DNA of 64,000 bases from Tenacibaculum finnmarkense (GTDB lineage Bacteria > Bacteroidota > Bacteroidia > Flavobacteriales > Flavobacteriaceae). Made by a program: the position numbers and the translations under genes. The number at the start of each line of letters is the position of its first letter. Position 1 is the stretch's first letter. This document shows, piece by piece, positions 26,051-34,658 of the stretch. Below the pieces are notes generated by a model. The model made no database searches and was not told where the DNA came from. It worked only from the letters and a program-made list of their open reading frames with translations. Location: positions 62,001-126,000 of the forward strand of contig NZ_OENA01000097.1 of assembly GCF_900239185.1 (NCBI RefSeq), read 5' to 3'.

Positions 26051-27436
26051 ATGAAAGTTACTAAAATATTTAAAGGATTTATAGTCCTTGCAGTTGCAAC
26101 CTTTATTTCTTGTGATGATTTTGGCGATATTAATGTAAACCCAAATGAACCAACTACTGCCCAGGCAACTTATTTACTAACCAATACAATTTATACCGTA
26201 GGAAATCAAACGACTAGCGGTGGTTTTACCTACGCAAGTATTTTAATGCAAGAGCAAGGTAAGTCTGATTTTAATGTAATAGATCAATATAAAATTGATG
26301 CCAATAATTCACTTTGGATTACCAATAACAGGCTTTTAGGAGATATGAATGACGTTTTAAAAGAGCAAAAAACAAATGCCTCGATTAAAGCTGTTGCCAA
26401 AATAATGAAGGCTTTTATTGGCGCACAATTAACCGATTTATATGATCCGATTCCTTTTTTTGAAGCAGGCGATAAAAATAATTTAACACCAAAATACGAT
26501 AAACAAAAGGATATTTATACGGCTTCAAATGGTGTTTTGCAATTACTTTCTCAGGCTGTGAGTACTTTATCAAAAGACAAATCTTCAATAACAGGAGATG
26601 TAATGTTTGCGGGAAATAAAAATGCTTGGATAAAATTTGCAAATGTTTTAAGATTGCGTTATTTGCTTAGGATTAGTGATAAATACCCCAATGCGGCTGC
26701 TCAAATAAATCAGATTGTAGCCTCAGGAGATATTTTTAAATCGAATGCCGATAATGCTATTTTACCATTTACTTCAGCACCAAATAATTGGTATTTATCA
26801 ACAGCAAGAGAAGGCGATTTTAAAATTTTAAACATTACAACGACTATTTTAAAAATGTTAACCGACAGACAAGATCCTCGAATTTCTTTTTATTATAAGC
26901 CAAACGCGTCAAATACCTATGTAGGAATAACACCAGGTTCAAATGATAGATCGGGTAATTACACTGGTTTATCGGATAATTTAAGAGCAAGCAATGTATT
27001 AGACATGGTTTTTGCAAGCTATTTTGAGCAAGAGTTTATTTTATCCGAAGCAGCAAGTAAAGGTTTTATCGATAGCTCAAAAGCAAAATTACATTATGAA
27101 AATGCGGTAAAAGCAAATTTTGAATATAGAAATATCGAAATACCTGCGGATTATTTAACTGCAACATCAAAAGGAGCCTTTAAAGGAACGGTAGAAAATA
27201 TTATAACACAAAAATACTTGGCAAATATCATGTCGGGTTATGAGTCTTGGTTTGATTATCGAAGAACAGGGTTTCCTGTTTTAACAGCAGCACTTAATAA
27301 TACAAATTCAGATAAAATACCAGTTCGATTTAAATATCCATCGGAAGAAACTTTTACTAATAAAGTAAACAATACCACAGCAGTTTCTTGGTTAGGAGAA
27401 AATAATTATAACGCTGAATCTTGGTGGGATAAATAA
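26051..27436 (+). CDS. SusD/RagB family nutrient-binding lipoprotein
   Basis: 461 residues with lipoprotein signal MKVTKIFKGFIVLAVATFISCDDFGDINVNPNEP (Cys21, followed by Asp-Asp). It is the surface lid of the SusC channel. TPR-like helices of the SusD fold are visible (AVAKIMKAFIGAQLTDLYDPIPFFEA, WIKFANVLRLRYLLRISDKYP), with the C-terminal YESWFDYRRTGFPVL typical of the SusD-like_2 group. Paired with the SusC gene upstream and followed by an imperfect terminator. Confidence 0.93.
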   Translation: MKVTKIFKGFIVLAVATFISCDDFGDINVNPNEPTTAQATYLLTNTIYTVGNQTTSGGFTYASILMQEQGKSDFNVIDQYKIDANNSLWITNNRLLGDMNDVLKEQKTNASIKAVAKIMKAFIGAQLTDLYDPIPFFEAGDKNNLTPKYDKQKDIYTASNGVLQLLSQAVSTLSKDKSSITGDVMFAGNKNAWIKFANVLRLRYLLRISDKYPNAAAQINQIVASGDIFKSNADNAILPFTSAPNNWYLSTAREGDFKILNITTTILKMLTDRQDPRISFYYKPNASNTYVGITPGSNDRSGNYTGLSDNLRASNVLDMVFASYFEQEFILSEAASKGFIDSSKAKLHYENAVKANFEYRNIEIPADYLTATSKGAFKGTVENIITQKYLANIMSGYESWFDYRRTGFPVLTAALNNTNSDKIPVRFKYPSEETFTNKVNNTTAVSWLGENNYNAESWWDK

Positions 27437-27466
27437 AAGAATAAAATAAATTTTAAAGACAAACCA

Positions 27467-27512
27467 AACCTGTTGTGATTATTGTTTTGTAAAGCAATTA
27501 CAGCAGGTTTTT
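27467..27512 (+). terminator. Terminator or attenuator between susD and the phosphatase gene
   Basis: A 14-base-pair stem with two G-T pairs, AACCTGTTGTGATT (27467-27480) with AATTACAGCAGGTT (27496-27509), then T residues. Begins 30 bases after the SusD stop. It could lower, rather than stop, transcription into the next gene. Confidence 0.6.
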
Positions 27513-27540
27513 TAATATTAGTACTTCAAATAAAATAATT

Positions 27541-28800
27541 ATGGTAAAAATAAAAGTGTTTTTTATCTTGTTTTTAATAGCCTTAACCGCTTGTAATAAA
27601 CAAGTAAATAATAAGGATAAAAGCAATAAAAATAATCAGCAAGAAGAAAATAAACAAGCCCAAAAGAAACCTGCTACTCCAAAAGTTGTTTTAATAACGT
27701 TAGATGGTGTTCGTTGGCAAGAATTATTTTCAGGAGCAGATTCATTGTTGGTTTCTAATGATAAATATGTAAAAGACACGGCAGTATTAGCGTCGCATTT
27801 TTGGGCAAAAAAACCAAGTAAAAGAAGGGAAGTTTTGTTTCCTTTTATGTGGAGTTATATCGCTAGAAACGGTGTTATTTATGGAAATAGAAAGGAAGGT
27901 AATAAAGTAAATTTAACGAATAATCGTTGGTTTTCATATCCTGGTTATAGTGAAATTTTATGTGGATTAGCAGATGATAAAAGGATAAAAAGCAATGCTA
28001 AAATTGATAATCCTAATAAAACAATTTTAGAATTAGTAAATAATTCAGAAGTTTATAAAAATAAGGTAGCTGCTTTTGCTAGTTGGGATGTTTTTCCGAG
28101 TATTATTAATAGAACAAGAAGTAAATTACCAATAAATGCAGGTTTTGAATCTGCCGATAGAACAACAGGTATTTCAGCGATAGAAAAACAATTAAATAGC
28201 TATCAAAAACAAACACCAAGCCCTTGGCACAATGTGCGATTAGACGTTTTTACACATAATTACGCTCTTAATTACATGAAAGAAAAACATCCTGATCTGG
28301 TTTATATAGCCTACGGAGAAACCGATGATTTTGCCCACGATGGTAAATATGATCAGTATTTAAACGCTATAAAAAGATCGGATACTTTTATTAAAGATTT
28401 GTGGAATTTTGTTCAAAATGACACTTATTACAAAAACAACACTACCTTTATTATAACCACAGATCACGGACGGGGAACAGTGCCTTTAGAAACATGGAAA
28501 CATCACGGGAATAACTTAAAAGACCATGGAAAAACATATACAATTAAAGGATCAGACCAGGTTTGGCTTGCTGCTTTTGGAAGTGGAATTAAAAAACAAG
28601 GAGAAATAAAGAATGAAAATCAGTTGTATAGCAATCAAATAGCTACGACGATTGAAAATATTTTAAAGGTGGATGTTTTAACAGGTGAAGCAAGCAAAAA
28701 AAATTACCATTTATTGATTAAATTATTTTATACCCTGATACAAAAAAAAAGACTTCCTGGGAAAAGGAAGTCTTTTGTACTGTTTTTATATTGTAGATAA
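27541..28800 (+). CDS. Alkaline-phosphatase-superfamily lipoprotein, 3' end probably shifted
   Basis: 419 residues as read. Lipoprotein signal MVKIKVFFILFLIALTAC, then a Lys/Asn/Gln-rich linker, then the phosphatase/phosphodiesterase fold: VVLITLDGVRWQELFSGAD (metal Asp and nucleophile region), GETDDFAHDGKYD (Asp/His ligands), TTDHGRG and WKHHGNNLKDHG. It may hydrolyse a phosphate ester for the SusCD pair upstream. The last 33 codons after an eight-A tract (28696-28703) run straight through the terminator hairpin at 28747-28776. In the two other frames a stop follows within about 30 bases of the A-tract. This suggests a one-base indel there (real or sequencing error). Confidence 0.8.
   Translation: MVKIKVFFILFLIALTACNKQVNNKDKSNKNNQQEENKQAQKKPATPKVVLITLDGVRWQELFSGADSLLVSNDKYVKDTAVLASHFWAKKPSKRREVLFPFMWSYIARNGVIYGNRKEGNKVNLTNNRWFSYPGYSEILCGLADDKRIKSNAKIDNPNKTILELVNNSEVYKNKVAAFASWDVFPSIINRTRSKLPINAGFESADRTTGISAIEKQLNSYQKQTPSPWHNVRLDVFTHNYALNYMKEKHPDLVYIAYGETDDFAHDGKYDQYLNAIKRSDTFIKDLWNFVQNDTYYKNNTTFIITTDHGRGTVPLETWKHHGNNLKDHGKTYTIKGSDQVWLAAFGSGIKKQGEIKNENQLYSNQIATTIENILKVDVLTGEASKKNYHLLIKLFYTLIQKKRLPGKRKSFVLFLYCR
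28747..28776. terminator. Bidirectional terminator inside the annotated phosphatase 3' end
   Basis: AAAAGACTTCC (28747-28757) pairs with GGAAGTCTTTT (28766-28776), an 11-base-pair stem with an eight-base loop. A run of A precedes it and T-rich sequence follows. It lies between converging transcripts (phosphatase plus, response regulator minus). Confidence 0.8.
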
Positions 28801-28819
28801 TTGTTTATAAAGTAGCTTT

Positions 28820-29518
28820 TTATACTTTTTCTAACAATCGAAAACCTTCCCCGTGGATATTGATAATTTCAACATTTTCATCACCCTTTAAGTATTTTCG
28901 AAGTTTGGCTATATACACATCCATACTTCTAGAAGTGAAATAATTATCATCTCTCCAAATTTTTGTTAAGGCTAATTCACGTGGCATTAAATCATTTTTA
29001 TGCACTGCTAACATTCTTAATAATTTACTTTCTTTAGGTGAAAGTTTTTGAGCCTCAGCACCGTTAAGTGAAAGATGACGTAATTTAGAATTAAATTCAA
29101 AGCCACCAATTTTGAACTCAAATTCATCAGAATCACTTGACTTTTCGTTCTCTTTACGTTGTAAAATTGCTTTTATCTTATGTAATAAAACTTCCGAATC
29201 AAAAGGTTTATTTAAATAATCATCAGCACCAACTTGATATCCTCTTAAAACATCTTCTTTTAATGTTTTAGCAGTTAAAAATATAATAGGCACTTCTTTG
29301 TTTGTTGCTCGGATATCTTGCGCTAATGAAAAGCCATCTTTACGAGGCATCATTACATCTAAAATACATAAATCATATTCACCGTTTTTAAACATAATTA
29401 ATCCGTCAATACCATCTTTGGCAAGTGTAACGTTGTAATCGTTTAAGGCTAAATAATCTTTAAGAACTGTTCCGAAATTAGGATCGTCTTCTACTAATAA
29501 TATTTTTTTGCTTCCCAT
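28820..29518 (-). CDS. OmpR-family response regulator (RprY-like)
   Basis: 232 residues. Receiver domain with the acidic pair EDD (10-12), phosphorylated Asp54 in CILDVMMPRKDGF, and the LTAK and NKPF switch residues. The C-terminal winged-helix DNA-binding domain (about 135-232) has KLSPKESKLLRMLAVHKND and SRSMDVYIAKLRKYL. Partner kinase lies immediately upstream with a 10-base gap. The pair resembles RprX/RprY of Bacteroides by order and kinase architecture. Confidence 0.94.
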   Translation of the reverse strand: MGSKKILLVEDDPNFGTVLKDYLALNDYNVTLAKDGIDGLIMFKNGEYDLCILDVMMPRKDGFSLAQDIRATNKEVPIIFLTAKTLKEDVLRGYQVGADDYLNKPFDSEVLLHKIKAILQRKENEKSSDSDEFEFKIGGFEFNSKLRHLSLNGAEAQKLSPKESKLLRMLAVHKNDLMPRELALTKIWRDDNYFTSRSMDVYIAKLRKYLKGDENVEIINIHGEGFRLLEKV

Positions 29519-29528
29519 GTATTTTATT

Positions 29529-31091
29529 TTATATTAATGGCAATTTCACTGTAAATAAGCTTCCTTTACTTTTTTCACTTTCAACGTAAACAGACCCTTG
29601 ATGGCTGTCAATAATTTCTTTTACATAAGCCAGTCCTAAACCGTGTCCTTTTACGTTGTGTATATTTCCGTTATGTTCTCTGTAAAATTTATCAAAAATA
29701 TATTTTTGAGCATTTCTACTCATTCCAATTCCTTGGTCTTTTACTTTAAAAATAAAGTATTTATTGGTGCTTTCGGTGTAAATATCAATTTTAGGTGCGC
29801 CTTCTGAATATTTTAAAGCGTTTTCTAGTATGTTCACAATGATATTTGTTAGGTGAAATTGGTTTCCAAGAACCTCGGTAGATATTGCTTGATAATGCGA
29901 AGTTACCGTCCCATTTTTATCATCGACTAATAATTGAATATGTTCAATAGCTTCTTCAATCGTATCGTGTATATCGATAGCATCTTTACTAATTTCAATC
30001 TGATTTTTTTCTAATCTCGAAATTCGTAAAACATTTTCAACCTGTCCGTGCATTCGTTTATTTTCTTCACGAATCATTTTTACATAGCGCTTTATTTTTT
30101 CAGGTTCTGATATTATTTTTGGGTTTTTAATGGCATCTAAAGCTAAATTTATAGTTGCAATAGGTGTTTTAAACTCATGGGTCATATTATTGATAAAATC
30201 GGTCTTTATTGCCGATATTTTCTTTTGACGAATTAATTGATATAATGACGTTGCAAAAGCCGCAATAATTATAATTATAAATAATAAAGAAAGCCCTAAA
30301 ACATTAAATATTTCTGATAATAATTTTTTTCGTTCATTAGGAAATTTTATATATAATTTATATTTGCTAATGCCGTTATTATCTGCTAATAAAGGATAAT
30401 TTGCATCGTTTGGCTTTATGTTAAAATAACCCGATTTTAATTGCGTAGCCAAGCCATCTTCATATACACCGTATTTAAATTTTTGGGTGATATTCATTTT
30501 AGCCAATTCTTCTTTGATGGTAAAATTAAGTTCTTTATTGCTAATTCGTTGATTTATAGGGAAGATTTTTTTTCTTTCCTGCAACATATCTTCAATTAAT
30601 TGTTTATTGAATTTAGGATAGGTTTTAAATCTCGAAATTCGACCCTCTTTAACAAAGGGTGTAAAATCATTATTTGATTTCATTATTTGGGAAAAATAAA
30701 AATCTTGTTTCCCCGAATACCGCTTAATAACAATAGAGTCATTGTTAATAAAATCACCAGGCATTTTAATGCTTTCTCCTAAAACAGTTGTTCCGAAGGT
30801 AAATTTTCTTTTATTAGTGGTGTCTATTTGTTGAAATAAATAGGTGGTTATTTTTGCTTTGGAAACAAATTTTTTATCCTTAAGAAACTCTTGATTGTTT
30901 TGAAAAAAATCAGCGTACTCTCTTTCTTTAATCCTTTCAGAAGTTCTAGCTAATGCAATTTTGATGTTGTTGTCAAATTGTTGTTGCTTGTTTTTTACAG
31001 CGTCTTTAATCCAATATACTTGAACTGAGATGATTCCTATTAAAGAAATACTCATTAAAACAACAATAAGAATAAAGATTTTCTTACCCAT
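29529..31091 (-). CDS. Sensor histidine kinase (RprX-like)
   Basis: 520 residues. Two membrane helices, at about 5-27 and 260-282, enclose a periplasmic sensor region of about 230 residues without a recognised fold. Then come the dimerisation helix with phospho-acceptor His in NNMTHEFKTPIATINLALDAI, the N box NILENALKYSE, the G1 box VKDQGIGM and the G2 box GHGLGLAYVKEI. No HAMP domain is obvious between TM2 and the H box. Operon with the response regulator downstream. Confidence 0.93.
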   Translation of the reverse strand: MGKKIFILIVVLMSISLIGIISVQVYWIKDAVKNKQQQFDNNIKIALARTSERIKEREYADFFQNNQEFLKDKKFVSKAKITTYLFQQIDTTNKRKFTFGTTVLGESIKMPGDFINNDSIVIKRYSGKQDFYFSQIMKSNNDFTPFVKEGRISRFKTYPKFNKQLIEDMLQERKKIFPINQRISNKELNFTIKEELAKMNITQKFKYGVYEDGLATQLKSGYFNIKPNDANYPLLADNNGISKYKLYIKFPNERKKLLSEIFNVLGLSLLFIIIIIAAFATSLYQLIRQKKISAIKTDFINNMTHEFKTPIATINLALDAIKNPKIISEPEKIKRYVKMIREENKRMHGQVENVLRISRLEKNQIEISKDAIDIHDTIEEAIEHIQLLVDDKNGTVTSHYQAISTEVLGNQFHLTNIIVNILENALKYSEGAPKIDIYTESTNKYFIFKVKDQGIGMSRNAQKYIFDKFYREHNGNIHNVKGHGLGLAYVKEIIDSHQGSVYVESEKSKGSLFTVKLPLI

Positions 31092-31196
31092 TATCCAAAA
31101 ATAAATTAATAAACTGAAGAGAGCGTTGCTTTTAACGTATATTAACTAAGTTTTTATGAAATTAAGACAAATTTAACAAAAATGCTTTGTAAAACG

Positions 31197-31790
31197 TTAA
31201 TTTTTTACTTTTTTAGTTAAAATAGCATGAATTATCGCCACCTGCTGTTGTGTTTTTTTACGGGTAATGTTTTCAATAATATAATGAGATTGTAGTGTTT
31301 TTTTAGTTTGACTCCATTGATTATTAATACGGCTTTTAACGGCATCAATTGTAGTGTTGTCTCTTTTTAAAACACGTTCAATTCTAATGTTTTCAGGGGC
31401 TGTTACGGTAATTATTTTATCACAAAAAATATTGCTACCGTTTTCAAAAAGAATGGCATTTTCGTATAAAATATAGTTTTTATTGGTGTTTTTAAGAATA
31501 AAGTCTTTAAAATGATTGTTTACCACAGGATGTACAATGGCGTTTAAAATAGCTAATTTATCTTTATCGTTAAAAACGATATCGGCTAAAAAAGGTTTGT
31601 TTAATTGCTTGTTTTTGTAAACATCTTCACCAAATTCAGCGATTAATTTTGTTTTAATTTCATCCGAAGAATTCATTAATTTTTTAGCTTCATTATCTGC
31701 AATATAAATAGTACTGTTTTTATACTCAGCAAACATTTTTACTACCGTAGATTTTCCGCTACCAATACCACCTGTTAAACCTATAACCAT
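31197..31790 (-). CDS. coaE: Dephospho-CoA kinase
   Basis: 197 residues. Last step of coenzyme A synthesis. P-loop GLTGGIGSGKST at residues 4-15, then IYIADNEAKKLM and the lid region with RVLKRDN and SRINNQWSQTKK. The start codon overlaps the stop of the YbbR-like gene by one base (TAATG), indicating coupled translation. Part of the yajC-ybbR-coaE run conserved in flavobacteria. Confidence 0.95.
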   Translation of the reverse strand: MVIGLTGGIGSGKSTVVKMFAEYKNSTIYIADNEAKKLMNSSDEIKTKLIAEFGEDVYKNKQLNKPFLADIVFNDKDKLAILNAIVHPVVNNHFKDFILKNTNKNYILYENAILFENGSNIFCDKIITVTAPENIRIERVLKRDNTTIDAVKSRINNQWSQTKKTLQSHYIIENITRKKTQQQVAIIHAILTKKVKN

Positions 31791-32725
31791 TATTTTTGTG
31801 TTTTTTTATGTATTAAAAAATCTATTTTTTTAGGAACTATTCGCAGTATTGTGATAGAATCAGGAAATTGAATTAATTTAGGCGTTAAATAAGAAGTTTC
31901 GTTACTTGTTATCTGCTTATAATCGCAGGCTATTTTAAATAAATTGGCATTTATTTTATTAAAGTTTTTTAAGCCTACCTTGTAAATTATCTTTACTTTT
32001 TTAGGAAATATATTGATGTTTTTTGGTGCATTTTTGATGCTAATAGGCACTTCTATTTCACCTTCTGTAAATTTATCAACAATGATGCTTATTTTGGCAG
32101 AATTAACCTCTTTTTTTAGTTGTTCAGGTGTTTCAATAGTCCCTTTAAGTGTGGTGCTTTCAGAAATATTTTCTAGCGTTATTTTTTTTAAATTTAAAAA
32201 AGTAATTTTATCAATTAAAGAAGTTTCTCCAGAAATTAACACATGGCTAGGAGTTATTTTTATAGGGCTAGCTAAGTCATAACCTAATTGAAACTTGAGT
32301 TCTAAATTTGCTTTTAAAGGTACTTTTTTTGACGCTAAAGTTCCCATTTCTAAAGGAATACTGTCTCTTTGAAATTTAATCAATTCAATTCCTGAATTTA
32401 GCTGTCGCTGTACTTCTGAATAGCTATTTTTAGTTAAAAAATAATAGGCATTATTTTTTTTTCTATGGGCTTTTTCTAAATTGAGTTTTATATTAGAATT
32501 TATAAAATTTTGGGCAATTAATTTAAAACCACTTCCTTTTACTACAAGCGCTATTTTTTTAATGGGTGTATTAATAATTGTTTTTTGTATGGCAATATTG
32601 CTGTAAGTTACTACTGTTTCTATTTCGGTAGTATATTGTTTTGATAAATTTATGAGCAACCAAAAAAGTACGGAAGCTGATAAAAATCCAAAAAAGGTTT
32701 TTGGTATGTTAAAGGTTTTTTTCAA
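31790..32725 (-). CDS. YbbR-like (CdaR-family) protein
   Basis: 311 residues. One N-terminal membrane helix (FFGFLSASVLFWLLINLSKQY), then extracytoplasmic YbbR-type beta domains with repeated VxVSGxxSLIDKI-like strands (PSHVLISGETSLIDKITFL) and an EVPISIKNAPKNI segment. In Firmicutes CdaR regulates the cyclic-di-AMP cyclase; no cyclase gene is adjacent here. Encoded between yajC and coaE, with the coaE start overlapping its stop. Confidence 0.83.
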   Translation of the reverse strand: MKKTFNIPKTFFGFLSASVLFWLLINLSKQYTTEIETVVTYSNIAIQKTIINTPIKKIALVVKGSGFKLIAQNFINSNIKLNLEKAHRKKNNAYYFLTKNSYSEVQRQLNSGIELIKFQRDSIPLEMGTLASKKVPLKANLELKFQLGYDLASPIKITPSHVLISGETSLIDKITFLNLKKITLENISESTTLKGTIETPEQLKKEVNSAKISIIVDKFTEGEIEVPISIKNAPKNINIFPKKVKIIYKVGLKNFNKINANLFKIACDYKQITSNETSYLTPKLIQFPDSITILRIVPKKIDFLIHKKTQK

Positions 32726-32760
32726 AGTGTTGAATATATTGCAATCTACATAAAAAACAA

Positions 32761-32788
32761 AAAAAGAGCGCTAATTAGCGCTCTTTTT
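32761..32788 (-). terminator. Terminator after yajC
   Basis: Perfect self-complementary AAAAAGAGCGCTAA/TTAGCGCTCTTTTT, 18 bases beyond the yajC stop on the minus strand and just upstream of the YbbR-like gene, so the latter needs its own promoter or read-through. Confidence 0.8.
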
Positions 32789-32806
32789 TATAAAAAGTAG
32801 TAGTTG

Positions 32807-33124
32807 TTATTTTTTAACCGCTGTGTATTTTTTGCTTAATTCCATTGAAATAGCAGAGCGTTCAAATTTAATTTTACCAGCACCTGTTTCGATAGTAACA
32901 GTATTTTCGGTATCGTTAATTTCAACAATTTTACCATGAATACCACTAGAGGTAATTACTTTAATTCCTTTGACAACAGTAGCTTGGAATTTTTTTTCAT
33001 CTTTTTGACGTTTCATCTGTGGACGAATAATCAAAAAATAAAAAACACCTATCATTGCTACAAAAGGAAGCATATTCATAATACTTTCTTGGGTACTTGC
33101 TTGTAAAAAAATAGTTGTAAACAT
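32807..33124 (-). CDS. yajC: Preprotein translocase subunit YajC
   Basis: 105 residues. One membrane helix with MNMLPFVAMIGVFYFLIIRPQMKRQK, the hallmark FxxxRPQ-KR motif, then a small soluble domain (VKGIKVITSSGIHGKIVEINDTENTVTIE). Accessory of SecDF-YajC. The ATG overlaps the stop of the DUF1573 gene upstream (TAATG). Confidence 0.95.
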   Translation of the reverse strand: MFTTIFLQASTQESIMNMLPFVAMIGVFYFLIIRPQMKRQKDEKKFQATVVKGIKVITSSGIHGKIVEINDTENTVTIETGAGKIKFERSAISMELSKKYTAVKK

Positions 33125-33591
33125 TATGCTGTTTTCTTTTTAGGAGTTACCATACCTGTAATCTTAATAACTTCCTTACCTTTTACAGTGTTGGTTGTTA
33201 GTGTAATAGATTTAGATTGTTTATTTGGTTTTCCACTGGTATTAAAACTTACTTGAATTTCTCCAGTTTCTCCAGGTGCAATAGCGCCTTTAGGCCATAC
33301 AGGCACTGTACATCCACAACTTGCTTGTGCATTTGTAATTACCAAGTCGGTTTTACCGCTGTTTGTTACCGTAAAGGTAGTTTTAACAACTTCACCTTCG
33401 TTTACGATTCCAAAATTATGCTCTTCTTTATCAAAAGAAATAGAAGCTGTTCCTTTACTAATAGAAACATCTCTTTTTTCAGCATTTTCTACATTCTCTT
33501 TTTTTACTTTAGATGAGGCATCGCTTTTTCCGCAAGAAATAAAAATTCCTGTTGAAAGAACAACTGCAATTGCTACTGCTATTTTCTTCAT
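33124..33591 (-). CDS. DUF1573 lipoprotein
   Basis: 155 residues from ATG 33591 (MKKIAVAIAVVLSTGIFISCGKSD, lipobox Cys20). A longer frame to 33651 would overlap nusB and bury the signal peptide, so it is rejected. The mature part is a single Ig-like DUF1573 domain with FDKEEHNFGIVNEGEVVKTTFTVTN and the conserved cysteine motif ASCGCTVP. Function unknown; common in Bacteroidota cell envelopes. Translationally coupled to yajC. Confidence 0.88.
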   Translation of the reverse strand: MKKIAVAIAVVLSTGIFISCGKSDASSKVKKENVENAEKRDVSISKGTASISFDKEEHNFGIVNEGEVVKTTFTVTNSGKTDLVITNAQASCGCTVPVWPKGAIAPGETGEIQVSFNTSGKPNKQSKSITLTTNTVKGKEVIKITGMVTPKKKTA

Positions 33592-33631
33592 GTTAAATAT
33601 TTTAATTTGTTTTGGTAAAAATAATAATTTT

Positions 33632-34570
33632 TTACAATAAACCTCTACCAATTTTAACCATCTTATTTGATGCTAAGTAATCTTTCGATAATTTATCTAA
33701 AACACCATTAATAAAATAGCTACTCTTATTGGTTGAATAATCTTTTGCTACCTCAATATATTCGTTAATACTTACGCTACTAGGAATTGATGGGAAATGT
33801 AAAAATTCAGTAATCGACATTTTAATAATAATCATGTCAATATCGGCAATTCTATCAGCTTCCCAGTTAGGTGTTTTTTCAATAATATCGTCTTCGTAGG
33901 TATGTTGATTTAATGCCGTTTTTTGAAATAATTTAGACACAAACTGTTTGTCTTCACTATCTTTATAAAGGCTTCCAAGGATAAAAGGATTCTGTTCTTT
34001 TTGTTTGTTTAATGATTTAACAATCCAAGTGTTTACAAAAGGAATATCATCAACCCAAGAAATCATTTTATCTTCAAAATAATCGGCTAATTTTTCGTTA
34101 GGCGCTATAATTTCTTTGAAAAAAGAAACCACAAAAGCACTATCAATATGGTATGAATCACCTGGAGTATTTGCATAATTTTTATACAACTCACTGTTTA
34201 ATAATTCATCTAAAATAATTCGTACATATTCACTATCAAGTTCCCAGTAATTAAGCTCATGAAGTTCAACATAAGCACTTAAACTGCTGCTTTCATTTAA
34301 TTTATTGATTACTCGATTGTCAATAAATTTAGTGTTTGGATTCAAGTCTTCTTTGGTAGCAAGTATTTTCTTTTTAGAAAGCGCTATTCGCTTGTTTGCT
34401 AATTTTTGAACTTGAATTAATAGTTGAAGGTTCAAAACATATAAGTCATACATTTTATCAATGCTGTCTTTTAAGAACTTTTCTTCTTTTAGGATGTCAT
34501 CACTGTGCGATTGTTGCATGGCGTAAACCGACTGCATTACTTTAACTCGAATATGTCTTCTGTTAATCAT
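33632..34570 (-). CDS. nusB: Transcription antitermination factor NusB (long flavobacterial form)
   Basis: 312 residues, about twice the size of typical NusB. The N-terminus MINRRHIRVKVMQSVYAMQQS is the usual NusB start. The conserved C-terminal part (about 180-300) contains WEADRIADIDMIIIKMSITEFLHFPSIPSSVSINEYIEVAKDYST and SSYFINGVLDKL. The intervening helical insertion is the form usual in flavobacteria as I know them. Role in rRNA antitermination and ribosome biogenesis. Heads the nusB-DUF1573-yajC run. Confidence 0.93.
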   Translation of the reverse strand: MINRRHIRVKVMQSVYAMQQSHSDDILKEEKFLKDSIDKMYDLYVLNLQLLIQVQKLANKRIALSKKKILATKEDLNPNTKFIDNRVINKLNESSSLSAYVELHELNYWELDSEYVRIILDELLNSELYKNYANTPGDSYHIDSAFVVSFFKEIIAPNEKLADYFEDKMISWVDDIPFVNTWIVKSLNKQKEQNPFILGSLYKDSEDKQFVSKLFQKTALNQHTYEDDIIEKTPNWEADRIADIDMIIIKMSITEFLHFPSIPSSVSINEYIEVAKDYSTNKSSYFINGVLDKLSKDYLASNKMVKIGRGLL

Positions 34571-34602
34571 TTGAAAGAACTTTTAAAAACTTTAAAAAAA
34601 AA

Positions 34603-34629
34603 GAGCGATAGAAAGTATTTCTAACGCTC
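34603..34629 (-). terminator. Terminator after the amino-acid dehydrogenase gene
   Basis: GAGCG (34603-34607) pairs with CGCTC (34625-34629), and AGAAA (34610-34614) with TTTCT (34618-34622). On the minus strand it is followed by nine or more T. Starts 29 bases beyond the stop. Confidence 0.72.
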
Positions 34630-34658
34630 TGCAAAAATAAAACTTTTTTATTTTTTAA

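Noticed and set aside
33592-33651. Longer start for the DUF1573 lipoprotein
   Set aside because: Overlaps nusB and hides the lipoprotein signal that begins at 33591.
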